64,000 nt of DNA from Nocardioides islandensis (GTDB lineage Bacteria; Actinomycetota; Actinomycetes; Propionibacteriales; Nocardioidaceae), in NCBI RefSeq assembly GCF_015352455.1, contig NZ_JADKPN010000008.1:1-64000 (forward strand), written 5' to 3'. The notes below the pieces were generated by a model that worked only from the letters and a program-made list of their open reading frames with translations, did no database searches and was not told the DNA's origin. The translations under genes were made by a program, and so were the position numbers. This document shows, piece by piece, positions 38,373 through 48,991 of the stretch. Each line of letters opens with the position of its first letter. Position 1 is the first letter of the stretch.

Positions 38373-39751
38373 GCCGGGCCCGCCCAGCGCGGGAAAGGAC
38401 GGGCCCGCTCGAGCTGGGCCGAGAGGCTGAGGACGGTCGGCTCGTCGTCGGTCCGGCCGACGAGCTGGACGGCTACCGGCAGGCCGTCGGCACCGATGCC
38501 GGTCGGGACCGACGCGGCCGGGTTGCCGGCGAGGTTCCACGGGACCATGTACGTCACCGTCGGCAGTGACGCCAGCGACGAGCGCACGGTGCCCTTGCCC
38601 ATCACGATCCCGAGCTTCGGCGGCCGGTGCGCCGTGACCGGGGTGAGGAGCACGTCGACGTCCTCGAAGACGCGGTTGAGCCTGCGCGAGTACGCCTCGG
38701 TCTGCCGCAGCGCTGCGTCGCGCACCCTCGGGGTCACCCAGGAGCCGAGGCGGTAGGTCTCGCGGGTACGCCGCTCGAGCCGGTCGAAGTGGTCCACCTG
38801 GTCGGCCTCGGTCCGGACGCCGGCCAAGAACTGCGGCACGAACGCGGCCGTCGGGTCCGGGTACCGCACGTCGACCTCGGCCACGTCGTGCCCGAGCTCG
38901 GTGAGCAGCGCGGCCGTGTCCCGCACCGCCTGTGCGTGGACGGGGTCGAGGCGCACACCCGCCGACGGCACCTTGAGGGACCAGCCGACGCGCAGCCGGC
39001 CGGGCTCGCGAGCGGCGGCCGACGCGAAGGACGCGTCGCCGCCCGCGCGGTACAGGTCGGTCGGCAGGTTGCCGCGGACCACGTCGTACACGAGCGCGCT
39101 GTCCGCGACGCTGCGCGCCAACGGCCCGACCACCCCGAGCGCCCACCACAGGTGCGGCTGCGGGGCGGTGGTGACGCGGCCGCGCTGCGGCTTGAGGCCG
39201 TAGACGCCGGTGAACGCCGACGGCACCCGGATCGAGCCGCCGGCGTCGCCGCCCAGCCCGACGGGCACCATGCCGGTGGCCACGGCGACCGCGGTGCCGC
39301 CGCTGGAGCCGCCCGGGCTGCGGGACTCGTCCCAGGGGTTGAGCGTGTAGCCGGTGTGCTCGGACTCGGTGAACGGGAACGACCCGAACTCCGGCATCGC
39401 GGTCTTCCCCACGACCACGGCCCCGGCGGCGCGGAGCCGGCGGACCACCTCGGAGTCCGCGGCAGCCGGCGTGGTGTTGGCGCGACCGCCGTACGTCGTC
39501 ACGCACCCCGCGACGTCGATCTCCTCCTTGATCGCGACCGGGACGCCGTGCAACGGACCGGGCGCCTCGCCGCGGGCGAGCGCGGCGTCGCGCTCGTCGG
39601 CCTCGGCCCGGGCCTCCTCGGCCAGGATCCGCGTGAAGGCGTTCAGCCGCGGGTTCAGCTCGTCGATCCGCGCGATCGACTCCTCCAGCACCTCGCGGGC
39701 CGACGCCTCCCCGGTCGTCGTCAGCCGGACCGTCTCGACGACTCCGCGCAT
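38336..39751 (-). CDS. Amidase signature enzyme
   Basis: A 471-residue amidase. The Ser-cisSer-Lys triad is visible: Lys in GVPVAIKEE (about 75), GGSSGG (about 148-153) and nucleophile in GGSIRVP (about 173). It resembles GatA-like or fatty/aryl amidases; substrate cannot be read. ATG 39751 with GGGAGG upstream is preferred over GTG 39769. Its 3' end overlaps the convergent response regulator by 37 bases. Confidence 0.9.
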   Translation of the reverse strand: MRGVVETVRLTTTGEASAREVLEESIARIDELNPRLNAFTRILAEEARAEADERDAALARGEAPGPLHGVPVAIKEEIDVAGCVTTYGGRANTTPAAADSEVVRRLRAAGAVVVGKTAMPEFGSFPFTESEHTGYTLNPWDESRSPGGSSGGTAVAVATGMVPVGLGGDAGGSIRVPSAFTGVYGLKPQRGRVTTAPQPHLWWALGVVGPLARSVADSALVYDVVRGNLPTDLYRAGGDASFASAAAREPGRLRVGWSLKVPSAGVRLDPVHAQAVRDTAALLTELGHDVAEVDVRYPDPTAAFVPQFLAGVRTEADQVDHFDRLERRTRETYRLGSWVTPRVRDAALRQTEAYSRRLNRVFEDVDVLLTPVTAHRPPKLGIVMGKGTVRSSLASLPTVTYMVPWNLAGNPAASVPTGIGADGLPVAVQLVGRTDDEPTVLSLSAQLERARPFPRWAGPAHGSPGATSPVS

Positions 39752-39769
39752 GCCGGGAGCCTCCCACAC

Positions 39770-39823
39770 CGATTCGTCAGCAGGCTCGCCGCTGCGACCA
39801 CCCGGAGGATCGCTGACGAATCG
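39770..39823. repeat. 12-base inverted repeat upstream of the amidase
   Basis: CGATTCGTCAGC (39770-39781) pairs with GCTGACGAATCG (39812-39823) around a 30-base centre. It fills the 84-base gap between the exporter stop and the amidase start; could be a terminator for the amidase-distal gene order or a dispersed palindrome. No T-tract. Confidence 0.7.
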
Positions 39824-39835
39824 CGGGGAGGGCGG

Positions 39836-41680
39836 TCAGGCCAGCGAGTCGATCCAGGCGCGGTGCAGGTCGCTGAAGCGGCCCTCGCCGCCGGCGACCA
39901 GGTCGGCCGGGGAGCCGTCCTCGACGATGCGGCCGTGCTCCATCACCAGCACGCGGTCGGCGATCTCCACCGTGGAGAGCCGGTGGGCGATGATCACGGC
40001 GGTGCGGCCGGCGAGGATCGTCTTGAGCGCCCGCTGCACCAGCCGCTCGGACGGGACGTCCAGCGACGAGGTCGCCTCGTCGAGGATCAGCACCGCCGGG
40101 TCGGCCAGGAACGCGCGCGCGAAGGCGACCAGCTGCCGCTGGCCGGCGCTGAGCACGCCGCCGCGGTTGGAGACCTCGGTCTCGTAGCCGTGGGGCAGCT
40201 CGCGGATGAAGCCGTCGGCGCCCAGCGCGGTCGCCGCCTCGACGACCTCCTCGATGCCGGCGCCCGGGCGGCCGAAGCGGATGTTGTCGGCGATGGAGCC
40301 GGTGAACAGGTAGTTCTCCTGGGTCACCATCACCACCGCGCGGTGCAGGGTCTCGTCGGTCAGCTGACGCAGGTCGACGCCGTCGAGCAGCACCCGGCCG
40401 CCGGTCGGGTCGTAGAAGCGGGTGGCCAGCTTGGCCAGCGTGGTCTTGCCGGCCCCCGTCGTGCCGACCAGCGCCAGCGTCTGGCCCGCCGGGACGGTGA
40501 GGTCGAGGTCGGGCAGGACGGGCACGCCCGCGACGTACTCGAAGTCGACGTGGTCGAACGTCAGCTCGCCGCGGGGGTGCGGCAGGGGCGTCGGGTCCGT
40601 CGGCTCGGGGACGCCGGGCTCCTCCTCGAGCACGCCGGACAGCTTCTCCAGCGCCGCGGACGCGGACTGGAAGGTGTTGTAGAACTGCGAGATCTCCTGC
40701 ATCGGCTCGAAGAACTGCCGCAGGTACAGCAGGAACGCCGCGAGCACGCCGACGGTGACCTCGCCGTGGAACGCGAGGTAGCCGCCGTAGAGCAGCACCA
40801 CGGCGATGGTGACGTTGCCGATCAGCCGGATGCCCGGCATGAACCAGGCGACCAGCCGGAACGCGGCCAGGTTGGCGACGCGGTACTGCTCGTTGACGTC
40901 GTCGAAGATCTCCTGGTTGCGGGGCTCGCGGCGGAACGCCTGCACGGCGCGGATGCCACCCATCGACTCGACGAAGTGGACGATCACCAGCGCGACCTTC
41001 TCGCGGGTGACGCGGTAGGTCTTGGCCGACGACTTGCGGAACCAGTTGGTCAGCCAGGCCAGGAACGGGCCGCAGCACAGCGCGACCAGGCCGAGCTTCA
41101 CGTCGAGGAACAGCAGCAGCGCGGCGGTGCCGACGAGCGTCAGCGCCGCGGTGACCAGGCCGTCGAAGCCGGTCTCGAGCATCTCGTAGATGGCGTCGAC
41201 GTCGGAGGTCTGCCGGGAGATGACGCGGCCCGAGGTGTACTCGTCGTGGAACGCCGGGCTCAGCCGCTGGAAGTGCCGGAACACCCGCTGCCGGATCTCG
41301 AACAGCAGGTCCTGGCCGATCGTGCCTGAGCGCACCAGGAAGAGGTTGCGGGCGACCGCCTGGGTGATCGTCGCGAACAGCACGATGCCGACGATGAGCA
41401 GCAGCGGGTCGAGGTTGTCGTCCTCGCGGATCGGCGGGATGCCGGAGTCGATGCCGACCTTGACGAGGTAGGGGATCGAGAGCCGGGCGGCGTTCTCGAT
41501 GACGACGATGAGGACCAGCCACCTGATGGCAGTGGCGTAGGGCCGGAGCAGGTCGCCGAGCAGCCGGCGCGACCGGGTGGCCAGCCGGGCGGAGGTCTCG
41601 GCGGTGATCTCGTCCTGCTCGAGGCCGTCGGCGGCGACGCCGCGCCAGCTCTGCTGGGGCGCCTGCGGAGTGGTCGTCAT
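39836..41680 (-). CDS. ABC exporter half-transporter, canonical-site subunit
   Basis: A 614-residue fused membrane-ATPase half transporter. Six membrane helices (type IV ABC exporter) with [19 protein letters not shown], then an ATPase: Walker [10 protein letters not shown], signature LSAGQRQL, Walker [14 protein letters not shown]. Overlaps the partner gene upstream by four bases. Likely forms a heterodimer for multidrug or lipid export. Confidence 0.92.
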   Translation of the reverse strand: MTTTPQAPQQSWRGVAADGLEQDEITAETSARLATRSRRLLGDLLRPYATAIRWLVLIVVIENAARLSIPYLVKVGIDSGIPPIREDDNLDPLLLIVGIVLFATITQAVARNLFLVRSGTIGQDLLFEIRQRVFRHFQRLSPAFHDEYTSGRVISRQTSDVDAIYEMLETGFDGLVTAALTLVGTAALLLFLDVKLGLVALCCGPFLAWLTNWFRKSSAKTYRVTREKVALVIVHFVESMGGIRAVQAFRREPRNQEIFDDVNEQYRVANLAAFRLVAWFMPGIRLIGNVTIAVVLLYGGYLAFHGEVTVGVLAAFLLYLRQFFEPMQEISQFYNTFQSASAALEKLSGVLEEEPGVPEPTDPTPLPHPRGELTFDHVDFEYVAGVPVLPDLDLTVPAGQTLALVGTTGAGKTTLAKLATRFYDPTGGRVLLDGVDLRQLTDETLHRAVVMVTQENYLFTGSIADNIRFGRPGAGIEEVVEAATALGADGFIRELPHGYETEVSNRGGVLSAGQRQLVAFARAFLADPAVLILDEATSSLDVPSERLVQRALKTILAGRTAVIIAHRLSTVEIADRVLVMEHGRIVEDGSPADLVAGGEGRFSDLHRAWIDSLA

Positions 41681-43464
41681 GACGCCGCTCCCTCGAGGTC
41701 CGCGTCGGCGGCCAGCAGCTCGCGGTACGCCGGGACGGTGGCCAGCAGCTCGCGGTGCTCGCCGACGTGCGTGATCGTGCCGTCCTGGAGCAGGGCGACC
41801 CGGTCGGCCAGCAGCACCGTCGAGGCGCGGTGAGCAACGATCAGGCCCGTGGTCTCGGCGAGCACGCGGCGCAGCGCCTCCTCGACCAGCTTCTCGGTGT
41901 GCACGTCGAGGGCCGACAGCGTGTCGTCGAGGACCAGCACGCGCGGCTGGGCCAGGACGGCCCGGGCGAGCGCGAGCCGCTGGCGCTGGCCGCCGGACAG
42001 GGACATGCCCTGCTCGCCGATCCGGGTGTCCAGGCCCCAGGGCAGGTCCAGGGCGAAGTCGGCCTGGGCGACCGCGAGGGCCTCGCTGATCTCGGCGTCG
42101 GTGGCCTCGGCGCGGCCGAGGATGAGGTTCTCCCGGGCGCTCATCGAGAAGAGCGTCGGCTCCTCGAAGGCCGTGGCGACCATCGAGCGCAGCTTCTCCA
42201 GGGTGAAGTCGCGCAGGTCGACGCCGTCGAGGGTGATGCTGCCGGCGGTCACGTCGTAGAGGCGCGGCACGAGCGCGGTGAGGATCGTCTTGCCGCTGCC
42301 GGTCGCGCCGACGAGCGCGATCGTCTCACCGGGGAGGATGTCGAGGTTCACGTCGCGGAGCACGACCCTGCCGGGCTCGTCGGGGAAGGCGAAGTCCACG
42401 TGCTCGAAGCGCAGGTGGCCGCCCTCGGCGGCGAGCCGCTCCCCCGGGCCGTCGACGATGTCGGGCTCGGTGTCGAAGATCTCCAGGATGCGGGCGGCGG
42501 CGGTCATCGCCTCCTGCGACATCGCCAGGATCACCCCGAGCGACGCCACCGGCCAGACCAGCGACAGCATCAGGGTGATGAAGGCGACCAGCTCACCGGG
42601 GGTCAACGCGCCGCGGCCGACGCCGATCGCCCCGAGCAGCAGCACGACCACGACGGCGAAGTTGGGGATGACCTCCAGGAAGGTCCAGAACCGGGCCGCC
42701 AGCCGGACCTTCTCCATGCTGGTGCCGCGCAGCTTCTGCGCGGCCCTGTCGTAGCCCGCCGACATGTGGTCGCTGCGGCCGAACGCCTTGATGACGCGGA
42801 TGCCGACGGCGCCCTCCTCGGCGCGGGTAGCCAGGTCGCCCTGCTCGTCCTGCACGCGCCGCGAGAGCACGACGTACCCGCGCTCGAACCGCATCGACAG
42901 CCAGACGATCGGCGCCGCGGTGAAGGCCACGACCAGGCCGAGCGGCCAGTACATGTTGAGCAGCACGATCGTGACGACCGCGACCTGGAGGATGTTGATG
43001 ATCAGGAACAGCAGGCCGAACCCGCTGAACCTGCGGATCGCCGAGAGGTCGGTCGTCACGCGGGACAACAGCTGGCCGGACTCCCACTTGCTGTGGAAGC
43101 TCATCGGCAGCTCCTGGAGCCGCTCGTAGAGGTCGTGCCGCATCTGCGTCTCCATGGAGAGCACCGCGTTGGACTGCACCCAGCGCCGCCAGAAGATCAG
43201 CACCGCCTCGAGGATGCCGAGCCCGAGGGCCAGCAGACCGAGCGGCAGCACGCCGTCGATCTCGTGGTTGGTGATCGGGCCGTCGATGAGGGCCTTGGTC
43301 ACCAGCGGGATGCCGATCGACAGCGCGATGCCGCCGAGCGCTGTGCCGAGCATGATCGCGAGGGCCGCCAGGTGTGGCCGCAGGTAGGTGCGCAGGCGCC
43401 AGAGGGACCGGACACTCGCGGGCGAGTGGTCGGTCGGTCCGAGGGACGAAGAGGCTGGTGGCAT
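41677..43464 (-). CDS. ABC exporter half-transporter, degenerate-site subunit
   Basis: A 595-residue fused half transporter. Six membrane helices (LSMETQMRHDLYERLQELPM), then an ATPase with Walker A GATGSGKT, signature LSGGQRQRLALA and Walker B VLVLDDTLSALD. The catalytic Glu after Walker B is Asp here, as in the degenerate site of heterodimeric exporters such as BmrCD/TM287-288. The start is uncertain: ATG 43464 is used; an in-frame GTG at 43491 would add nine residues. Pairs with the gene downstream. Confidence 0.9.
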   Translation of the reverse strand: MPPASSSLGPTDHSPASVRSLWRLRTYLRPHLAALAIMLGTALGGIALSIGIPLVTKALIDGPITNHEIDGVLPLGLLALGLGILEAVLIFWRRWVQSNAVLSMETQMRHDLYERLQELPMSFHSKWESGQLLSRVTTDLSAIRRFSGFGLLFLIINILQVAVVTIVLLNMYWPLGLVVAFTAAPIVWLSMRFERGYVVLSRRVQDEQGDLATRAEEGAVGIRVIKAFGRSDHMSAGYDRAAQKLRGTSMEKVRLAARFWTFLEVIPNFAVVVVLLLGAIGVGRGALTPGELVAFITLMLSLVWPVASLGVILAMSQEAMTAAARILEIFDTEPDIVDGPGERLAAEGGHLRFEHVDFAFPDEPGRVVLRDVNLDILPGETIALVGATGSGKTILTALVPRLYDVTAGSITLDGVDLRDFTLEKLRSMVATAFEEPTLFSMSARENLILGRAEATDAEISEALAVAQADFALDLPWGLDTRIGEQGMSLSGGQRQRLALARAVLAQPRVLVLDDTLSALDVHTEKLVEEALRRVLAETTGLIVAHRASTVLLADRVALLQDGTITHVGEHRELLATVPAYRELLAADADLEGAAS

Positions 43465-43559
43465 CGCCCGCACGACGATACGACCAGCCACCGACGTTCG
43501 AGAAATCCTTTAGCGCAGGTAACGGCTTTCGTTAGCCGGGGCAACGACCGCCGCTCTCG

Positions 43560-46500
43560 TCAGGACGACGAGAGCAGCCCCCGGATGACCCGTAGGCCGA
43601 CCGACATGCGGGCCAGGTCGCCGGTCTCGTCGGCACAGATGTCCTCCAGCGTCGACGCCGCCCGGGAGACCAGCAGCGAGTCGCCCTCCTCCCAGGTGGC
43701 GATGCGCGCCGGGGCCGACTCGTCGCCGCCCGTGGCGCGGAACACCTGGGCGGTGAGGTGGGCGTGCACGGTGTACACGTCGTCGCGCAGTGCTGCACGG
43801 GCCATCGTCTGCCAGCGGTCGTCGCGGGGCAGCGCCAGGATCTTGCCGACCAGCATCGGCAGCCCGAGCCGCTCGGCGAGCGCGAAGTGCACCCGGGTCA
43901 CCTCGATCGGGTCCAGCCCCTCGCGGTCGGCGATCTCGAGGACGAACAGCAGCTGGTACGCCGGGTGCAGGACCGCCACCCGGGTGGCGAGGTCATCGGG
44001 GACCTGGCCGGCCTCGACGAACAGCCGCTTGCGGGCCTCGAAGGCGTCCAGCTCGCGGCCGGTGAGCAGCATCGGCAGCTCGGCCATCACCGCCTGGATG
44101 CGGTCGCGGAAGAACTCGACGGTGGCCTGGCTGTCCAGCGGTGGCCGGCGGTTGGTGACCAGCCAGCGCGAGGCCCGCTCGACCAGGGTGCGCATCTCGA
44201 TCCGCATGCGCGTCTGCACCGCGGCCTCGAGCACGTTGTCGTAGGAGGCGAGCTCCTGGCGGAACGGCAGCGACCCGAAGATCTCGCGCGCCACGAAGTT
44301 CGCCCGGGTCAGCTCGGCCGGGCCGGCGCCGGTCTCGCCCTGGAGGCGCGGCCAGTACGTCAGGCCGGCCCCGTTCACCAGGTCGTTGACGACCTGCGTC
44401 ACGATGATCTCCCGGCGCAGCGGGTGGTCGGCGACCTGCTGGACGAAGCCCTCCTGGATGTCGTGCGGGAAGTACGCCGTGAGGTCGACCTGGCAGTACG
44501 GGTCGTCCGGCAGGTCGGAGGCGAGCAGCTCCTCGGCGAGCACGATCTTGGTCCAGGCGAGCAGCACCGAGAGCTCCGGGACCGACAGACCCTCCTCGCG
44601 CTCGAGCATCCGGCGTACCGCGCGGCTGCTCGGCAGCCCCTCGAGCTCGCGGTTGAGGACCCCGCGCTTCTCCAGCTGGCGCATCCAGTCCTCGTGCACG
44701 TGCAGCAGCGACGGCGCGTTGGCGGCGGCGTTGGCCAGGGCGAGGTTCTGCTCGTAGTTGTCGCGCAGCACGAGCGCGGCGACCTCGTCGGTCATCTGCG
44801 CCAGCAGGGCGTTGCGCTGCTTCTCGGTCTGGTCGCCGGCCGCGACGACGCGGTCGAGCAGGATCTTGATGTTCACCTCGTGGTCGGAGGTGTCCACACC
44901 TGCGGAGTTGTCGATGAAGTCGGTGTTGATGCGGCCGCCACGCTCGGCGTACTCGATCCGGCCGAGCTGGGTGAGGCCGAGGTTGCCGCCCTCGCCGACG
45001 CACTGCGCGCGCAGGTCACGGCCGTTGACGCGGATCTGGTCGTTGGCCTTGTCGCCGGCCTCGGCGTTGGTCTCGCCCTCCGCCTTGACGTAGGTGCCGA
45101 TGCCGCCGTTCCAGAGCAGGTCCACCGGCGCCTTGAGGACCGCCTTCATCAGCTCGGCCGGCGTCATGGTCTGCACCGACTCGTCGATGCCCAGCGCCTT
45201 CTTCATCTGCGGGGTCACCTTGATCGCCTTGAGCGAGCGCGGGAACACCCCGCCGCCCTCGGAGATCAGCTCCTTGTCGTAGTCCTGCCACGAGGAACGC
45301 GGGAGCGCGAAGAGACGCTGCCGCTCGGCGAACGACGTCGCCGCGTCGGGGTTCGGGTCGACGAAGATGTCGCGGTGGTCGAACGCCGCCAGCAGGCGGG
45401 TGTGCTCCGAGCACAGCATGCCGTTGCCGAACACGTCGCCGGACATGTCGCCGATGCCGACCGCCGTGAAGTCCTCGGTCTGGCAGTCGACGCCGCGCTC
45501 GCGGAAGTGGCGGCGCACCGACACCCACGCGCCGCGGGCGGTGATGCCCATCGCCTTGTGGTCGTAGCCGACCGAGCCGCCGCTGGCGAACGCGTCGCCC
45601 AGCCAGAAGCCGTAGTCCTTCGCCACGCCGTTGGCGATGTCGCTGAACGTCGCGGTGCCCTTGTCGGCGGCCACCACGAGGTACGAGTCGTCCCCGTCGT
45701 GGCGCACCACGCCGACCGGCGGGACGGTCTCGCCCTCGACCAGGTTGTCGGTGATGTCGAGCAGACCGGAGATGAACGTCCGGTAGCAGGCCACGCCCTC
45801 GGCCAGCCACGCCTCGCGGTCACTGGGGTCGGGCAGCTGCTTGCAGAAGAACCCGCCCTTGGCGCCGACCGGCACGATCACGGTGTTCTTGACCATCTGC
45901 GCCTTGACCAGGCCGAGCACCTCGGTCCGGAAGTCGTCGCGGCGGTCCGACCACCGCAGGCCACCGCGGGCGACCGCGCCGAAGCGCAGGTGCACGCCCT
46001 CGACGCGCGGTGAGTACACGAAGATCTCGAACCGCGGCCGGGGCTCGGGGAGGTCCGGGATCGCCGACGGCTCCATCTTGAAGCTCATGTACTGGTGCAG
46101 GCCGCCGCGCCCGTCGGACTGGAAGTAGTTGGTGCGCAGCGTGGCCTTGATGTGCGTCAGATAGGACCGCAGGATCCGGTCGTGGTCGAGGCTGGCCACG
46201 TCGTCCAGCGCGCGCTTGATGCGCTCCTCGAGCTCGTCCACGCGCGCCGTCCGCGCCTCGGCGTTCGCGTCGAGGCCGTTCTTGCCCGGGTCGAAGCGCG
46301 CCTCGAACAGCTGCCAGAGCAGCCGCGCGATGTCGGTGTTGCCGCGCAGGGCCGCCTCGATGTAGTCGACGGCGAACGGCGAGTTGCCCTGCTTCATGTA
46401 CTTCGCGTACGCGCGCAGCACGGTCGCCTGCCGCCAGGTCAGCCCGGCCGCCAGCACCAGGGCGTTGAACCCGTCGATCTCGTTGTAGCCCTCCCAGACC

Positions 46501-48440
46501 GCGCGGATGGCGTCCTGGAACAGTCCGCGCACGTCGTCGGGCAGGCCGGGCGGGTAGTGCAGCCCGAACTCGTAGACGAACGTCGGGCGGGTCATGTCGT
46601 CGAGCTCGTAGGGCCGCTCGTCGAGCACCTCGACCCCCATCGAGGACAGCATCGGCAGCACCTGCGACAGCGACAGCCGGCTGCCGACGCGGAACACCTT
46701 GAGCCGGGCCTCGCCGCGGCCGGCGTCCAGCGGGGAGAACAGCGAGAGGTCGAGGCCGTTGCCGGTGGCCGGGTCGGTCTCGATCGACTCCAGCCGGCCG
46801 ACGTCCAGCGCCGCGGTGGTGGCCGAGAAGTCCTCCTTGTACGCCTCCGGGAACGAGTCGGCGTACGTGCGCGCGAGTCGCGAGCCCTTGTCCTCGCCGT
46901 ACTCGGACACGGTCGCGGTGATGAAGTCGTCGCGCCAGGAGCGAGAGGCCTCGGTGAACGTGCGCTCGAGGTCGGCCGGGTCGACCTCGGGGATCTCCGC
47001 GCCGAGCGGCGGGTGCACCACGAAGTGCACGCGCGCGGTCGTGGACTCGCTCATCTTCACGTTGAACTCGACGTTCTCGCCGTGGAAGCGGTCCTTCAGG
47101 ATCTGCGAGAAGCGCTCGCGCACGGCCGTGTTGTAGCGGTCGCGCGGGAGGTAGCAGAGCACCGAGACGTAGCGGCCGTAGGTCTCGCGGCGGACGAACA
47201 CCCGCAGCTGGCGGCGCCCGACGGTCTGCAGCACGCCCTGCGTCACCTCGGCCAGCTCGTCGGCCGGGGTGTGGAAGATCTCGTCGCGCGGGTAGGTCTC
47301 GAGGGTGTCCATCAGGCTCTTGCCGGCATGGCTGCGCGGCTCGACGCCGATGCGCTGGAGGACCTCGGACGCCTTCTCGCGCAGCAGCGGGATGCGGGTG
47401 ATGGACTCGGTGTACGCCGCGCTGGACAGCAGTCCGAGGAAGCGCCGCTCGCCGGTGACCTCGCCCTGCTCGTCGAACGTCTTCACGCCGACGTAGTCGA
47501 GGTACGCCGGGCGGTGCACGGTCGAGCGGGAGTTGGCCTTCGACAGCACGAGCAGGGTCTTCTCGCGCGCCTTGGCCTTCGCGGCCGCGGGCAGCTTGGC
47601 GAAGCCCTTGGACTGGTCCTGGTCGGCGCGCAGGATGCCGAGACCGGTGCCGGGCACCGCGCGCAGGATCTCGTCGTCGCCCTCGCGCTCGAGGTGGTAC
47701 TCGCGGTAGCCGAGGAACGCGAAGTGGTCGTCGGCGAGCCATTGGAGGAAGGCACGGCCGAGGTCGATCTCGTCGTCGTCGAGCGGCGGCGGGTCGTCGG
47801 TCAGCTGGTCGACGATCTCCAGCGCCTGGGCGCGCATCTTGTCCCAGTCCTCGACCGACTCGCGTACCTCGCGCAGCACCCGCTGGAGCGACTCCTCGAT
47901 CTCGTGCGGGTTCTCGTCGGCGCCGAGCCGGCTGATCTCGATGTGCATCCACGACTCGCGGACCGCCTCGCCCTCGGCCGGGCGGGTCTCGTCCTTGATC
48001 GGCCGCACGCTCTGGAGCACGCCGGTGATGTCGCGGACGACGTCGAACTGCGGGTGGATGACCAGGTGGATCTCGCGCTGCTGACGGGCCAGCTCCATGG
48101 TCACCGAGTCGACGAGGAAGGACATGTCGTCGGTGACGATCTCCACGACGGAGTGACCGCCGGCCGACCAGCCGTTGTCGGCGTGGTTCGGGGTGAACAC
48201 GTGCACGTTGGCCCGGCCCTGCGGGCGGTTGTCGGCGAGCCGGAAGTGGGAGGCGAGGGCGCCGTACAGGTCGACGTCGCTGCGCTCGGAGAGGTCGTCG
48301 GCCGCGATGTGGCGGAAGTACGGCTTGATCAGCGCGCCGACCTCGTCGGCCGGCGGCCCGCCGCTCGCCTTGCGGCTCATGGCCAGCTGGGTGGCTCGGT
48401 CGAGCAGCTCGGACAACTTGCGTTCGGTCGCCGTTGACAC
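43560..48440 (-). CDS. gdh: NAD-specific glutamate dehydrogenase, large (L_180) type
   Basis: A 1626-residue enzyme of the large NAD-GDH family known from Streptomyces and Pseudomonas. Long N-terminal regulatory region; catalytic core around residues 700-1200 with GGLRWSDRRDDFRTE and VGAKGGF (about 858), then a Rossmann domain and long C-terminal region. Oxidatively deaminates glutamate to 2-oxoglutarate, favouring catabolism. GTG start at 48440. Near the P5C dehydrogenase gene (49509), which makes its substrate from proline. Confidence 0.97.
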   Translation of the reverse strand: MSTATERKLSELLDRATQLAMSRKASGGPPADEVGALIKPYFRHIAADDLSERSDVDLYGALASHFRLADNRPQGRANVHVFTPNHADNGWSAGGHSVVEIVTDDMSFLVDSVTMELARQQREIHLVIHPQFDVVRDITGVLQSVRPIKDETRPAEGEAVRESWMHIEISRLGADENPHEIEESLQRVLREVRESVEDWDKMRAQALEIVDQLTDDPPPLDDDEIDLGRAFLQWLADDHFAFLGYREYHLEREGDDEILRAVPGTGLGILRADQDQSKGFAKLPAAAKAKAREKTLLVLSKANSRSTVHRPAYLDYVGVKTFDEQGEVTGERRFLGLLSSAAYTESITRIPLLREKASEVLQRIGVEPRSHAGKSLMDTLETYPRDEIFHTPADELAEVTQGVLQTVGRRQLRVFVRRETYGRYVSVLCYLPRDRYNTAVRERFSQILKDRFHGENVEFNVKMSESTTARVHFVVHPPLGAEIPEVDPADLERTFTEASRSWRDDFITATVSEYGEDKGSRLARTYADSFPEAYKEDFSATTAALDVGRLESIETDPATGNGLDLSLFSPLDAGRGEARLKVFRVGSRLSLSQVLPMLSSMGVEVLDERPYELDDMTRPTFVYEFGLHYPPGLPDDVRGLFQDAIRAVWEGYNEIDGFNALVLAAGLTWRQATVLRAYAKYMKQGNSPFAVDYIEAALRGNTDIARLLWQLFEARFDPGKNGLDANAEARTARVDELEERIKRALDDVASLDHDRILRSYLTHIKATLRTNYFQSDGRGGLHQYMSFKMEPSAIPDLPEPRPRFEIFVYSPRVEGVHLRFGAVARGGLRWSDRRDDFRTEVLGLVKAQMVKNTVIVPVGAKGGFFCKQLPDPSDREAWLAEGVACYRTFISGLLDITDNLVEGETVPPVGVVRHDGDDSYLVVAADKGTATFSDIANGVAKDYGFWLGDAFASGGSVGYDHKAMGITARGAWVSVRRHFRERGVDCQTEDFTAVGIGDMSGDVFGNGMLCSEHTRLLAAFDHRDIFVDPNPDAATSFAERQRLFALPRSSWQDYDKELISEGGGVFPRSLKAIKVTPQMKKALGIDESVQTMTPAELMKAVLKAPVDLLWNGGIGTYVKAEGETNAEAGDKANDQIRVNGRDLRAQCVGEGGNLGLTQLGRIEYAERGGRINTDFIDNSAGVDTSDHEVNIKILLDRVVAAGDQTEKQRNALLAQMTDEVAALVLRDNYEQNLALANAAANAPSLLHVHEDWMRQLEKRGVLNRELEGLPSSRAVRRMLEREEGLSVPELSVLLAWTKIVLAEELLASDLPDDPYCQVDLTAYFPHDIQEGFVQQVADHPLRREIIVTQVVNDLVNGAGLTYWPRLQGETGAGPAELTRANFVAREIFGSLPFRQELASYDNVLEAAVQTRMRIEMRTLVERASRWLVTNRRPPLDSQATVEFFRDRIQAVMAELPMLLTGRELDAFEARKRLFVEAGQVPDDLATRVAVLHPAYQLLFVLEIADREGLDPIEVTRVHFALAERLGLPMLVGKILALPRDDRWQTMARAALRDDVYTVHAHLTAQVFRATGGDESAPARIATWEEGDSLLVSRAASTLEDICADETGDLARMSVGLRVIRGLLSSS

Positions 48441-48493
48441 GACACGAGCCTACGACCCTGGCGTCCCCCGTGGTGCATCGCCAGGATGTCCCC

Positions 48494-48991
48494 ATGAAGT
48501 CGGTCTCCGTAGAGCTGCGCTACCCCGGTCGCAGGGTCGAGGAGGTGCGCGCCATGCTGGCCGACCCGGCCTTCCGGGACGCCGTCTGCGCCTACCAGCA
48601 CGTCGAGGACTCCTCGGTCAGCATCGAGGAGTACGACGACGGGTCGATGACCGTCGACCTCGACCGCACGTACGGCACGGCGCTCGTCCCGTCGTTCGCC
48701 CGCAAGTTCGTCGGCGCCACCATCGACCTGGTCCAGCGCGAGGAGTGGACCTCCCCGACCGAGGCCTCGTTCGACGTCTCCATCCCCGGCAAGCCGGGCG
48801 AGATGACCGGCTCCGCGAAGCTGGTGCAGCAAGGCGCCGACGCCGTCGAGACCGTGACCATGGACGTCCGCGTCGCCATCCCGCTCATCGGCGGCAGGCT
48901 CGAGGACCTGGTCGCCGGCCTCCTCAAGGACGCCTTCCGCGCCGAGAACAAGGTCGGCCTCAAGTGGCTCGCCGGCGAGTGGCGCGTCTAG
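48494..48991 (+). CDS. DUF2505 family protein
   Basis: A 165-residue actinobacterial conserved protein; I assign it to DUF2505 by its length and pattern (SVELRYPGRRVEEVRAMLAD near the start, WTSPTEASFDVSIPGKPGEM in the middle). The family resembles START/polyketide-cyclase-like lipid-binding folds, but function is unknown. ATG 48494 has AGGATG upstream; an earlier in-frame start overlaps the gdh start region. Divergent from gdh with a 53-base gap. Confidence 0.75.
   Translation: MKSVSVELRYPGRRVEEVRAMLADPAFRDAVCAYQHVEDSSVSIEEYDDGSMTVDLDRTYGTALVPSFARKFVGATIDLVQREEWTSPTEASFDVSIPGKPGEMTGSAKLVQQGADAVETVTMDVRVAIPLIGGRLEDLVAGLLKDAFRAENKVGLKWLAGEWRV

Noticed and set aside
39777..41837. Antisense or frame-shifted 686-codon frame over the exporter
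   Set aside because: Arg/Pro/Ala-rich shadow without a domain; the real gene is 39836-41680.
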